From Tritrichomonas musculus (taxonomy: Eukaryota; Parabasalia; Tritrichomonadida; Tritrichomonadidae), in assembly GCA_039105265.1 (NCBI GenBank), contig JAPFFF010000011.1:4278001-4342000 (forward strand): DNA of 64,000 bases, written 5' to 3'. Both the position numbers and the translations under genes were made by a program. Below are positions 9,375 to 19,447 of the stretch, piece after piece; the first letter of the stretch is position 1, and every line of letters starts with the position of its first letter. The notes under the pieces are model-generated. The model was not told the DNA's origin. It worked only from the letters and a program-made list of their open reading frames with translations, and made no database searches.

Positions 9375-9682
9375 TATAGTCTACTGGAAAACCCCCTGCC
9401 ATTTTTATTCACCTATTTTTGGCCTTTAATGGTGGAAAAAAGTACGTTGGTGGAAAACCCACATACCATTTTCTATTCAACTTTTCGATTAAAAAATTGA
9501 ATAGATTGCATTTTTAAAAACTAATATCTAAATATAAAATAAACATTTTTTAAATAATAAGAATTATTTTATCAAATGAACATTTTATCTATATTTATAT
9601 ATAATATTATGATTTTAACTCTTTTATATAGAGATTTGGTAGGGGGTTTCAATTTGGTAGGGGGTTTTTACTCTAGACTATA
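9375..9682. mobile_element. MITE-like element with terminal inverted repeats and TA flanks
   Basis: The left end TATAGTCTACTGGAAAACCC (9375 on) is inverted at the right end (9654-9682, ending AGACTATA). The arms match at about 24 of 28 positions. Both ends read TA-TAGTCTA from outside in, consistent with a TA target-site duplication as made by Tc1/mariner-type transposases. The 308-bp element has no coding capacity. The A/G-rich block of the arm (GGTAGGGGGTTT) is present twice at the right end and in degraded form inside the left half. It lies just downstream of the transposase-like gene at 9855-10628, but there is no evidence that that protein mobilised it. Confidence 0.75.
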
Positions 9683-9854
9683 TTACAATATATTTTCGTT
9701 TATAATTCCATCTGTCACGAACATTACCCTTATTTTCATTTTCAATTATTGTTTTAAAATCACCATTTTCTGCATTTGGAATAAAAATAACACTATCTTC
9801 CTTTTCGTCATCTGGTTCAATAGTTATGTCATCAGGAAACTGGTTCCGAATAAA

Positions 9855-10628
9855 TCATAGATATTTGACGAAAATCTTTTTTGTCATATAAAACTTAGCT
9901 GAATGAGAGCATGCACTTGGATCATAATCTTCGCCAAATTGAGTCTCTTCATCATCTTCATATATTCCGTGAGCAATCAAGAAGCAATGTAATTTACTAT
10001 TTTCTGAATCTGTGAAAATCGTAGCCATGGATGTTATATGAAACTTTTGATCTTCTATTGTTTTGATGCAGAAATTTTTTGGATTTTTCTTTGCCCAAGT
10101 TTGAATGTTAGTAAGTAATATTTGCCACTGAGTTTCATTGGTATTGAGAAAAGGTTCGCCTTTCCTTCTTCCATTTTCAATAAGTGCTGTTACTTGACTT
10201 TTTAATTCTTCAATTTTTGGATCATCGTCAGCAATTTCTGGTCTTCTCTTAAAGTGTGCTCTTCTTGAAGAAAACCGATTTCTTTCTTTGAAATTTGATA
10301 TGAAATGCGGACTACAAATGAATTTAGGCATATCCTGGTTAGTATATATATTCTCTAATCTTTCAAACGCTAACATCAGAAAATATTTATCAGAAAAATA
10401 AAGATCTTCATTAATATAATTAAATTGTATGTATTCTGACATTGTTTTTTCTTGTTCATTAGTAAAAATCCTATTAAAGCTTCCATGCACCGTTGTATCA
10501 TAAGGCTTCCAATCTGTTTGTACTTTCCATTTTTCTAATGTTTTTCTTTTAAAATTGTACTTTTTAGATAAAGATGTTAAAATGTGGTAGTTCATTATAT
10601 TTGTACTACTATAGCTTAAAGGGTGCAT
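9855..10628 (-). pseudogene. Pogo/Tc5-like DDE transposase, degraded C-terminus
   Basis: A 257-residue frame. Residues ~55-125 resemble a CENP-B/Tc5-type DNA-binding helix-turn-helix (FTNEQEKTMSEYIQ ... CSPHFISNFKERNRFSSRRAH). Residues ~160-225 resemble the start of a DDE_1 nuclease domain (FLNTNETQWQILLT, then HITSMATIFTDSENSKLHCFLIAHG). The first catalytic Asp of the usual N-x-D-E-T is Asn here (NTNET), and the frame stops long before a full DDE domain would. Past the TGA the same frame stays open with an acidic, protein-like stretch to about 9690, where the MITE begins. It is therefore most likely a dead plain DNA transposon copy rather than a working host gene. Confidence 0.65.
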
Positions 10629-10656
10629 ATGATACTGCGTATCATTTGCCCCTTAA
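10619..10656. repeat. Imperfect palindrome over the transposase start
   Basis: Arms AAGGGTGCATATGATAC and GTATCATTTGCCCCTT flank a TGC centre; the central ATGATAC/GTATCAT is perfect. It overlaps the ATG of the transposase-like frame at 10628. It may mark an element end or a binding site. Confidence 0.6.
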
Positions 10657-11121
10657 CATTAATTAACACCATTTAGCACACCTCCTCACGTCAAAACCCA
10701 AGTTAACACCTCTGTATACTCTGCTGTATCGTGAACCCGACTAGGTGATGAGGTGTTATTCTGTATACTAAATGAAACATTTCTGTATACTAACATAATG
10801 CTAACATAATGTTACAAAATGAAACATTTCCAAAAATTTCAAATTCATTTCTTTTGCAAATCGACCAAATTCTTATTATATTCTTGGAATTTGGCGACAT
10901 CTTGATGATCTATACTTTAACAAAGAAGAAGAATCAGCAAATACTCGTTTAGGAGTTACAGCTAAACATATACCAATTGAGCAGTTACCACAAATATTGA
11001 CGCATTTGTGATTAACATTTAATTAATTCCTGACATCTTTAGCGTATGGCACCACTATGTTTTGGAGCAAAGATTCCATTGATTGTTCCAAGTAACCTTT
11101 CTTAGTTGCGAAGTGACTTCC
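10657..11121. other. Transposon-derived intergenic sequence
   Basis: Contains short direct repeats (CTGTATACT three times around 10711-10786; CTAACATAATG twice near 10791-10811). On the minus strand, near 11050-11120, there is a phrase (GYLEQSMESL) like the region after the first DDE aspartate in pogo-type transposases, so part of this stretch is probably continued decay of the relic at 11122-11857. Confidence 0.45.
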
Positions 11122-11857
11122 TCACGACTCAAAAAAAGTTTCACTGATATCTTTGTCCTTTCTAATTCTTGCTGATAAAAGTAATTGTCGAAGAAAAGAA
11201 CATTCAGCTGTAATGCATGTGGCCAAGGATATATGATGCATTTTTATGTTTTCTCTCAAATATGGTGAAATATGACAATTTTTTGAAATAAAAACTGCCT
11301 CATCGAAATTAAGAATCATTTCAGGTGGAGGAGGATCTTAGCATGTTTTCAATTGCGAGAATGTACCATTCATTTTGTGCTGGATCAATTGATGCTGGAT
11401 CATCTTCCAAACATCCTGCTTTCACTTTTTCAATACTATCTGTATTTCTTGATTTAAAACCTCTACACCAGCCTCAGTTGAAGGATCTCGTTAGTCCAGT
11501 TGGTTCTTCATATAATGATTCAGCCAAATTTCGAATATATTACCCTGTCAAACAGTCCTTGCCAATTTGGTAGCATGACATTTCAGTAATCAAAAAGTTT
11601 TCTTCTGAATTTGTGAGCCATTGTCTTGAAAGTGGGATACAATTTAAATGGTAAAAACCCAAAACATTGTTTATGGTATTTTTGTAAGATCTTTTTGAAA
11701 TATCCAAAAGTTTGCAAATATTAGTAACACTGGCCAGATATGATCCTTTTTTATAATTTTCATTTGTTCTTTTAAAAGATTGGCGTTTCGAAATTCTGCA
11801 GATTAAATGCGAGAATATATTTTGCCACAATCTGGTCAAACAAGTATTTCCAAGCAT
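11122..11857 (-). pseudogene. Second pogo/Tc5-like transposase relic
   Basis: On the minus strand, in one frame interrupted by at least two stops, the sequence reads as a helix-turn-helix (VTNICKLLDISKRSYKNTIN), a CENP-B-like segment (LTNSEENFLITEM ... IRNLAESLYEEP, GWCRGFKSRN), then the DDE_1 entry (MILNFDEAVF), in which the first catalytic Asp is present. It is the same superfamily as the neighbour at 9855-10628 but clearly diverged from it, so these are two separate insertions. It is a plain cut-and-paste DNA transposon that is no longer functional. Confidence 0.7.
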
Positions 11858-11907
11858 TTTAGCATAAAAGATATTTTTTAAAAATCTAAACGTACAAATT
11901 ATTATAA

Positions 11908-12007
11908 TACAGCCTGCTCATTTCAAATCTGCCTTTTTAAAGGATATCTGACCATATATTGACCTTTAAAGTGCTAAAAAAGGCCGATTTGAAATGAGCA
12001 GACAGTA
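11908..12007. mobile_element. 100-bp hairpin MITE
   Basis: The left end TACAGCCTGCTCATTTCAAA pairs with the right end (AATGAGCAGACAGTA). The arms run about 32 bp with a few mismatches and enclose about 36 bp. The element starts and ends with TA, as expected for a TA-targeting element. It has no coding capacity. Transcribed, it would fold into a long hairpin. Confidence 0.7.
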
Positions 12008-13450
12008 TAAAAAAAGTATTGTTTTTCAAATGTAACTATCATCATTTTTTAAATAAAAATCATAATTAATATTCATAATGTTTAGTTTTAATCCATTTAT
12101 TTTTATTTTTGATGATATTTTTTTGATCGAATGTAATACCAAATTTTATAATTTTTTCCATTTCCCTCATTTTTATATTTATATTTGTATTTATATAGAA
12201 ATACCAATATGATTTTAGAATATGTAAGATATCAAATACCTCTGCAAAATGAGAAAAAAGCAATGTTAATTATAAGAACGATCATATTCAATTCAAAAAA
12301 AAAAAAAAAAAAAAAAAGAATGTTTCTAATTCTCAAAACCTCATTCTCGACACAAACAAACGCCACCATAATAGATTTTTCCAAATTTTATAAAGAAACA
12401 TGCGTTTTACTCCTACAATAAACTTTTTACAATATAAATACAAATTACAGGCTTAGATAAAGAGATAATTACAATTTGTTTTTTTATTAAAAAATTGCAT
12501 TTTTATGTGAGATTTATATATATTAATTTATTTTGCTCATTAAACTTTGAAAATTCTATAATTTGTAAATTAAAGTATGATTCATAATGCTTGAAAATAT
12601 TTCAGAGAAAACGATTATAATACATTGAATTTCTATTTTATAGCAACGGAATTCTCGGCCATAAAAATAACTTTTTGATATGATTTACACCGATAATTTT
12701 TTTTCATGTTAAAATACTTATTTTGAACAAGAAATAAGATTGTCATGAAGGTTTATTAGTTTTTTTTAAAGAAAAACTTTATTTATCTAATAAAATTTTT
12801 TTTACCTGAATAAGATTCATAGCTTTTACATAATTTTAATTTATTTATTTAATTTTTTTGAGCTAATATGCTTTTGTAATCAATATTTTTTTATTTCTCA
12901 GGAAATTTATGGTTATATTCTTTTGCAAAATTATTTCAAAAAGCGAATTTATAAATTTATGTGATTTACAATCTAATAATTTAAAATGCGAATTTTCTAA
13001 AATAAAATTTTTTAAAAGGAGTAATAACTTTAAAATATAAAATAATATAATAATTTTTCTATAATTTTTGGCATTGCATAAATTTGCAAAATATATTTAT
13101 GTGAATTTTCATAAAAACTATATAGAGGAAATTCAAAAGACTATGAATTTATAATAAAAGAAATGAATGAGGTCCATTTATTTTTTGAGAGAATATAAAA
13201 TTTTAACATTGAAATTTGATATATATGAATTAACATAAAAAGTTAAATCGCCAAACTTTGTTATAAAAATTCATTAACTTCTCAAATATTTCTCACAATT
13301 TTTGTGGTTTTTTGCTCAAAAAGTATTTTTTTTAGCGTCAATATATTAAATTCAATATTTTACAAAAAAATTCTGAGAATTATAATTCTAGCTATTAAAA
13401 AATTGAGAAAAAAAATAAAAAAAATTCAGAATAAGTTTTTGTTTAAAACA
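12008..13450. other. AT-rich gene-free stretch
   Basis: No supportable gene on either strand. A 23-base A run lies at 12295-12317. The rest is low-complexity A/T sequence. Confidence 0.6.
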
Positions 13451-13474
13451 AATGAGTCCGTTTGAGACATACAG
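13451..13474 (-). repeat. Ectopic copy of the Myb gene 3' end
   Basis: About 24 bp here resemble the last codons of the Myb gene (13503-13526). On the minus strand both encode M-x-Q-T-D-S: MPQTDSLF in the gene, MSQTDSFV here. It looks like a short local duplication downstream of the stop. Confidence 0.5.
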
Positions 13475-13496
13475 TCGCAAGAATAAGTAACTTACA

Positions 13497-14375
13497 TTAA
13501 AATAAAGAGTCTGTCTGAGGCATATAACTTTGAGATAAAAACATTGGACTTTGATTTAAATCAAATAATAAATCATCGTTCATATCATTCAAAGAATAAG
13601 GGAAATTCCAAGCGTTATCGAAGTTTAAATTGTCTAACGAATCAGCCTTATTAAATGAAACACTTCTAAATGTAATTTCTGGCGACTTTGGTGAAACGAC
13701 AGGTGATATAGTTGGAGTTGGCAAAGGAGAAGATAATGGAACAATTGGTGGGGGTGCTGAACTTGAACGAGCTTTCATCATTTGGTTATAATGATACCTG
13801 CATTGAACATCACTTCTATTTCCAAGTTTTTGTGCAATTTGAGTCCATGCTTTCACACCATGTTTTTGAATAAGCTCTTGAAGTCGTTCTTCTTCTTCTG
13901 TTGTCCATCGACATTTTTTTAAATGAGGATCTAAGCCGCGATTCCATCTTTGAGAACATTGAGATCGAGTTCTTGAATGACCTACAAATTTTGAAACAGC
14001 CAGCCAATTCTCTAAGCCGTACCTATGAATACCAGCAAGAAGTCTTGTATCTTCTATTTGATCCCATAAATTTAGCTTTCTTTTTCTAGATAGCGAATTG
14101 CTTGTTAACTGTTCTTGGTCGAGAGAGTTTGGTTCAATAGGAGGTAAAGGCTCTTCACCAACAGTCAAAATGTTGTGTATTTTTTCGAGAGGAACTGTGC
14201 TAGAAATGGCATGGCGAACTTCTTTTAATGCTTCCTCATATTTAATAAAACCATTCATGTATTTTTCGATGATCCCTAAAGCTGTATCCTGCTGTGCTTG
14301 ATCGACAGATGAGCAGTTTTCTAATATGTAAGATTGAGCAATAAGGATTAGTGGCGAGCTCTGATTCTCATTCAT
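13497..14375 (-). CDS. Myb-like DNA-binding protein (two repeats)
   Basis: A 292-residue protein from the ATG at 14375; an earlier in-frame ATG lies at 14399. Residues ~95-145 form Myb repeat 1 (W-D-Q-I-E-D ... ENWLAVSKFVGHSRTRSQCSQRW), and ~150-200 form repeat 2 (RWTTEEEERLQELIQKHG ... WTQIAQKLGNRSDVQCRYHY), with the regularly spaced tryptophans of R2R3-type domains. A proline/serine-rich linker follows (SAPPPIVPLSSPLPTP), then an Asp/Asn-rich tail that could act as an activation region. Trichomonads encode many Myb proteins, some known to bind initiator or Myb-recognition elements in adhesin genes; the target here is unknown. I chose 14375 because tandem TCATTT initiators sit 10-20 nt before it and downstream of the other ATG. 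Confidence 0.9.
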   Translation of the reverse strand: MNENQSSPLILIAQSYILENCSSVDQAQQDTALGIIEKYMNGFIKYEEALKEVRHAISSTVPLEKIHNILTVGEEPLPPIEPNSLDQEQLTSNSLSRKRKLNLWDQIEDTRLLAGIHRYGLENWLAVSKFVGHSRTRSQCSQRWNRGLDPHLKKCRWTTEEEERLQELIQKHGVKAWTQIAQKLGNRSDVQCRYHYNQMMKARSSSAPPPIVPLSSPLPTPTISPVVSPKSPEITFRSVSFNKADSLDNLNFDNAWNFPYSLNDMNDDLLFDLNQSPMFLSQSYMPQTDSLF

Positions 14376-14384
14376 GTGACGATG

Positions 14385-14395
14385 AAATGAAATGA
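14385..14395 (-). promoter_or_regulatory. Tandem initiator TCATTTCATTT for the Myb gene
   Basis: Two overlapping TCATTT motifs on the minus strand, 10-20 nt before the ATG at 14375. Both match the trichomonad initiator consensus, implying a very short 5' leader. Confidence 0.6.
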
Positions 14396-15968
14396 GCATC
14401 AGAAAAATTTGATAATAAAAATAATTCAAAGAAATATTTTTTCAAAAAATGAATACACATACAAAATAATTTTTTTTTTTAGTTAAGATTTGATTTTAAA
14501 ATATCATAATAGACAAAAAATGAAAATAAAAAAAAATCTCTATTAATTATATTTTCTATGATAAACAGAAAATCCTATCCTTTCTATCAATTCAATAATT
14601 TAAATTTTTTCAATGAGATTTCTGAATATTTGACGATAATAATACATAGGATCGGTTATTTGTTCATTAACAGTAAAGATTGTGGTTAGGAATACACGCT
14701 ACTTTATTCAGGTTATAAAGGTTCTTTATTTTTAAATTAATAACGATAATAACATATGACCAACATATAATAGAATTAAAGATAAGAATCGTTATAAAAC
14801 AAATGGATTGTAAATGTGAAAAAAAGCAGTTTCTTTGAATTTATTTTGAATTTTTACATAGAAAAAGTTCGAGCTTGAAAAAAACCTATAAATTTTATTT
14901 TAATTTACTTCATTTATTTTTCAGAAAAAAAGAAAAATAAATGGTTATTTACCAATAAAAAATGTTTCATCAAATGAATAAATCTTTGGAAACCTTACTT
15001 TCTTCTTATTTAATATTGGAATTCTAATTATTAGAAACAACAATGTTTGAAAAGGTAATCGTTGTCTTTAGAAAAGTATAAAAAAGTTTTTATTTTTCAG
15101 AATAAATATAACCTCAATTTTATATTATTTAATGCTTAATCCATGAAATTATTTATTACTATGGTATAAATGCAATATAATCTTTAAAAAACATAAATAT
15201 TTATTTCTGATCAAAAAATTATACCCAATAAGATTTTTGAAAATTTAGAATTTTAAAACTGATCTGCAATTCAATACACTTCAAAATTACTCACCAGAAG
15301 GAGATAGTTGCGTAGAATGAACTCATTGGCTGCTTTTACTCATTAAATCGTAAAAAAAATTTCAGAAGACACTCAAAAAGTTTTTATCAAAAAAATTACT
15401 AACATTTTTATCGGCATTTTTTTAAAAAAAAGAAAGCATATCCAAAATATATGCCTTCCAATCAGTTTTTACATATATTTCACAAATAATTAACGTTGAT
15501 GTTCATACATTTCTTTTCTTTAAGCGAATTACATATTTTTGAAATCTTATATAGAAATAAATTACTTTTTTCAAGAATTTCAAGGATATTTAATACATTC
15601 ATTCTATTCTAAATGATTTCAACAATAATGCTTGTAACAATTTTTAGAAACATAAACAATAATGAACAACCAAGCTCAAATAAAACTGAACAACCAAGCT
15701 TACCATAAAATCTTTTTAATAGTCCTTTTAATTTATGCTATACCTAAATAATTTTGATTCTTTTATATTTTCATTCTCATAAAAGAAACTCATATTGTAT
15801 CAATATCTCTTTTAATTCACGGAATACACATTAAAATTAAAATTATAATTTGATATTTAAATATAAATTATATTCATTTTTAAAATTTAAAGAAAATATT
15901 TCTTTTTTCATTTTTTTAGTATAATGAAAAAGGGTCACTTCAATTCTACCCACAATATGTCTATAATG

Positions 15969-16035
15969 AAAGCAATATAAGCGTTTTTTACTTTTTATCC
16001 TTGAGAAGATGCATATAAAACGCTTATATTGCTTT
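15969..16035. repeat. Perfect 19-bp inverted repeat
   Basis: AAAGCAATATAAGCGTTTT at 15969-15987 is exactly inverted at 16017-16035, with a 29-bp loop. It may be a very short MITE remnant or a hairpin. Confidence 0.85.
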
Positions 16036-17189
16036 GTAATTTTTTGAAATCACTCTCAGAAAATATTTGAATAAAATAACATCCACGTCTCAGAAATTTT
16101 CAAAAGGTGTTAATTACTAACAATTATATTTTACAATACCTAAACGATAATTCAGTGACAATTTTAAGGAAGTTCAAAGAATATTTTATCGAAAAACTGT
16201 AGGTTTTAGAATTATATTCCTTTTTAATGACTTGATGAAATAATTGCAAATCGATCAAAATCAGAAATTAATAATTTTTATTATTTGAAAAAAAAAGCAA
16301 AACATTCTTCAATTGATTTTCTATACAGCATTTTATATGAACTAAATAAAAATAAGACCAATCCTAGCTCTCATTTAATAGATTAAAAAAAATAGGACAA
16401 TCGATTTTTTATACCACTTTTTCAATCGTTTTTTTCTATCAATGAGCGAATGGAAAGTAAAAACCGCCATCTAAAGGTGAAATTTGACTTACTCTGTTAA
16501 AAAAATTAACCAAAAAAACGTAAATTTTAATTTTTTTTATAACTATTTGCTTTTTTTGATATAAATTTTTTTATTTTTACATAATTTTTCAGGTATATAC
16601 GCACCAGTTCCTTGAATTGCTGTATGAATCGGGAAGCTATTTGAACTATGTAATTATGTTTTATTTAGCAAAAATTGAAAAAAAAAAAAAAAGTATTCAA
16701 AAAGTTATTTTAATCAAAAATTTAGCACAGTTTTCAAATAAGTATATCTTTTTATAATCATAATATTAAGCTTTCCTAAAATATAATTTTATTAAGAATA
16801 ATTAAATAAATATAATATTGAATTATATTTGTTTTTTATATTTTTCATTAAAAGAAAAATTTGAACTAAAAAAATTGAATGATATCATTCAAAATTGAAT
16901 ATAAAAAAACCGAAAATATTCAAAACTTAATCGTTTATTTATCCTTTTCATTGAAATCATGATCGTTAAAATTTTTTTCTTATGAAAAACTGATCGTTGA
17001 AGGTAATTCAATTGGCCTTATATGACCCGTGTAACGAGTTACCTTTTATTTTGTGGCATACAATACATCTAGCTAAAAAGCTGGAGTAGATATTGTGAAT
17101 TTTTTCTTCTGGGATATTATTCTATGAACGATTGAGAGAAAAAAATAACTGATCTTTGCTTTCAAATTTTATTCTTGATATATCATTCT

Positions 17190-17345
17190 TCCTCTTGGCG
17201 ATGGGAGAGTTTGATACTGTACTTAAAAGTTGTAAAAACTTTTGACTGTATTGGGATTTCTATTTGTTAATTGTCCAATTAAGGTCCAGCTATTACCGTA
17301 TAGTCATTTCCTATATTTTTTGAAAGATGTCCTTTGTTGATCATT
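17190..17345 (-). pseudogene. Decayed mariner-like transposase helix-turn-helix
   Basis: On the minus strand a stretch of higher sequence complexity reads, with several stops, as SFKKYRK, a stop, then GNSWTLIGQLTNRNPNTVKS and FYNF, a stop, then LPSPRGR. The pattern 'I-x-x-L-x-R-N-x-N-T-V-K-S-F-Y' followed by a Pro/Arg/Gly turn is typical of the N-terminal DNA-binding domain of Tc1/mariner (IS630-type) transposases. Decay continues toward about 16950 without recognisable catalytic motifs. Plain DNA transposon, long dead. Confidence 0.5.
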
Positions 17346-18056
17346 TAAAAGAAGTGCGGGAACTATAAAAAGTCTCCAATATCTTTTATTTTTTAATATT
17401 ATATTATTTGCTCTATATAGAATATAAAAAACATAAAATTAAAATTATTTATTCGACAGGTGTAGTTTTATAAACATTTTAGTTTTTAATTGTAAACTAT
17501 TGAATATGGAAATAATAAGGATAATATATTTGGATCAAATAGATAACTGTAACTGACTTTTTAACATAAATACAAGTTATTTTAAATCTAATATCAGTGT
17601 ATTAAATGTTCTTTATATTATTTTACATTAATTAAGATATATTTATTATCTCGTTGATCAAATAGGAATAAGAAAAAAGAATGAAAATGATTATAAATAC
17701 AGATTATTTTATGTAAATATAAAGTTTATTTGGGTAATATATCAAAATAATCAAAAAAAATCTTCAATTAATATTGAGAAATATACTTTCTTTTAGAAAA
17801 AAAAGTGATTAACTTATGGAAAATACTTTACTTAAGTAGATTATAATTTTTTTCAATAAATTTTGATGAAAACTTCTTTAATGGAAAAATCATATTAAAT
17901 TTTCTCTTCATATTTATAGAATATACTTGAATAAGTATTTAGGAAGTGTTATATGTCGTTTATTTCTTGAAATTTCGCATAAATTACTTTAAAATAAATA
18001 AAATAAAGAAACAAAACATAAAAAAAATTGAATTACCTAAAAAGTTGATACTTCTT

Positions 18057-18281
18057 AAAAAGTCAATCGAAAATTATCAAAAAGTGAACCGAAAATAAAC
18101 AAAAAATAAATCATAAATTATCAAAAAGTCGATCGAAAGTTTACAAAAAGTGAACCGAAAATTATCAAAAAGTGAACCGAAAATTAACAAAAAGTGAACC
18201 GAAAATAAACAAAAAATAAATCATAAATTATCAAAAAGTCATTCGAAGATTATCAAAAAGTGAACCGAAAATTATCAAAAA
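18057..18281. repeat. 22-bp minisatellite with higher-order pattern
   Basis: About ten 22-bp units of the type AAAATTATCAAAAAGTGAAC-CG. Variant units (one ending ATAAATCA followed by one ending TCGATCG or TCATTCG) recur five units apart, giving a 110-bp higher-order period. It stands alone in the desert and is not coding. Confidence 0.85.
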
Positions 18282-19447
18282 TTTAAAAATAACGTTTTCC
18301 CCAGAAAAAAAAATAAGTTTTATAAAAGTTAAAATAGAGCTACGCCTGTCGAGTGATATTTTTTTATATTTTAATATGATATAATATATTTATATATATA
18401 AATATATAATAATAGTTATCCCCTAGAAATTCAATCTATCCCTCAAAATAAGCTCAAATAAAACAAATATTTTATAAAATGCAAATATTATTATTTTAAA
18501 ATGTTATTTTTCTTTATAACCAACATATATTATATATTATATTAAATAAATCATATAAATATAAAAATAATTTTAATTTGTTTATTAGATATCGAGATAA
18601 CACAACAAATTTCAGTTTTTTTAAATGATCAGTATTTTGATGAATAATTAATCTATTTCATTTTATACCAATAAATGGAATATTAATAAGTTTATTAATA
18701 TTAAAATGAAAATAATATTAAAGTATTCATGATAAGATACAAAGATAATGAACATACTAAATTATACAAAAATACGTTATTTAGGTTCTCGCACTTCTCA
18801 TTTAAATTAAAAAAAAATTTATTTCAAATTTCAATTGAGAATTATTTTTGAAAAAAAATAAATTGATATTTTTTGAGAGAATTATTTCAAAAAGTTTAAT
18901 TTTATTTTTGTTTATATTTAGTTTTGATAAAAACCATAAATAATATTCTCAAATTTGAATAGAGTTTAGATTAAAAAATCGAGTGTATAAAAAAGTATTC
19001 AAAAAGTTAAAAAGTTTCAAAAAGTGGTGTAGAAAAAATACGATTTCCCAAAGAATTTTAATAAAAATATTTAAGGAAATTTGCTTTTTTGATATAAAAA
19101 AATAAAAAAAAAAAAATTCCAAGAATATAAAATAAATCTTTTTGATATTTTATTTGCAAAAAAAAAATAAAAAGTTATCGAAAGAAATGACAAAATTCAA
19201 TAAACCAATTTGGGTTAGCGGCATTAAGTGGATAATTGAATTTTTCAATTGATTTTTCTATTATTAAATGCTCAAGCATATTCTTTTCCCCATTAATATA
19301 ATAAAATAATATATTTAAACTGATTCTTTGAGTAAAATTTTTAGTACATAATTCAGAGGAACTTTTTTTGTTTTTAATATTTTCTATTGGTTAACATAGT
19401 AATCTCAAAATTTTCAGAATAATTGTGTTATGATTAAATTTTTTTGA

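Larger units (their letters stand above)
14430..19447. other. Five-kilobase AT-rich gene desert
   Basis: No intact gene on either strand. Contents listed separately: an inverted repeat (15969-16035), a decayed transposase helix-turn-helix (17190-17345) and a 22-bp minisatellite (18057-18281). A direct repeat (AACAACCAAGCT) occurs twice around 15665-15700. A 33-codon open scrap on the plus strand near 16590-16690 (VYTHQFLELLYESGSYLNYV) has protein-like composition but no start and ends in a poly-A tract; it may be a gene remnant. Confidence 0.6.

Noticed and set aside
11325-11573. 82-residue plus-strand reading
   Set aside because: Antisense to the transposase relic, whose minus-strand frame shows CENP-B and DDE-like motifs.
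12185-12421. 78-residue plus-strand reading with a poly-lysine run
   Set aside because: The lysines come from a 23-base A tract; no other support.
16980-17370. Possible structured non-coding RNA (several good stem-loops, e.g. around AGCTAAAAAGCT and GGTAATTC/GAGTTACC)
   Set aside because: The complexity is better explained by a decayed transposase on the minus strand whose helix-turn-helix is readable; no known RNA motif (RNase P, SRP, snRNA) was recognised.
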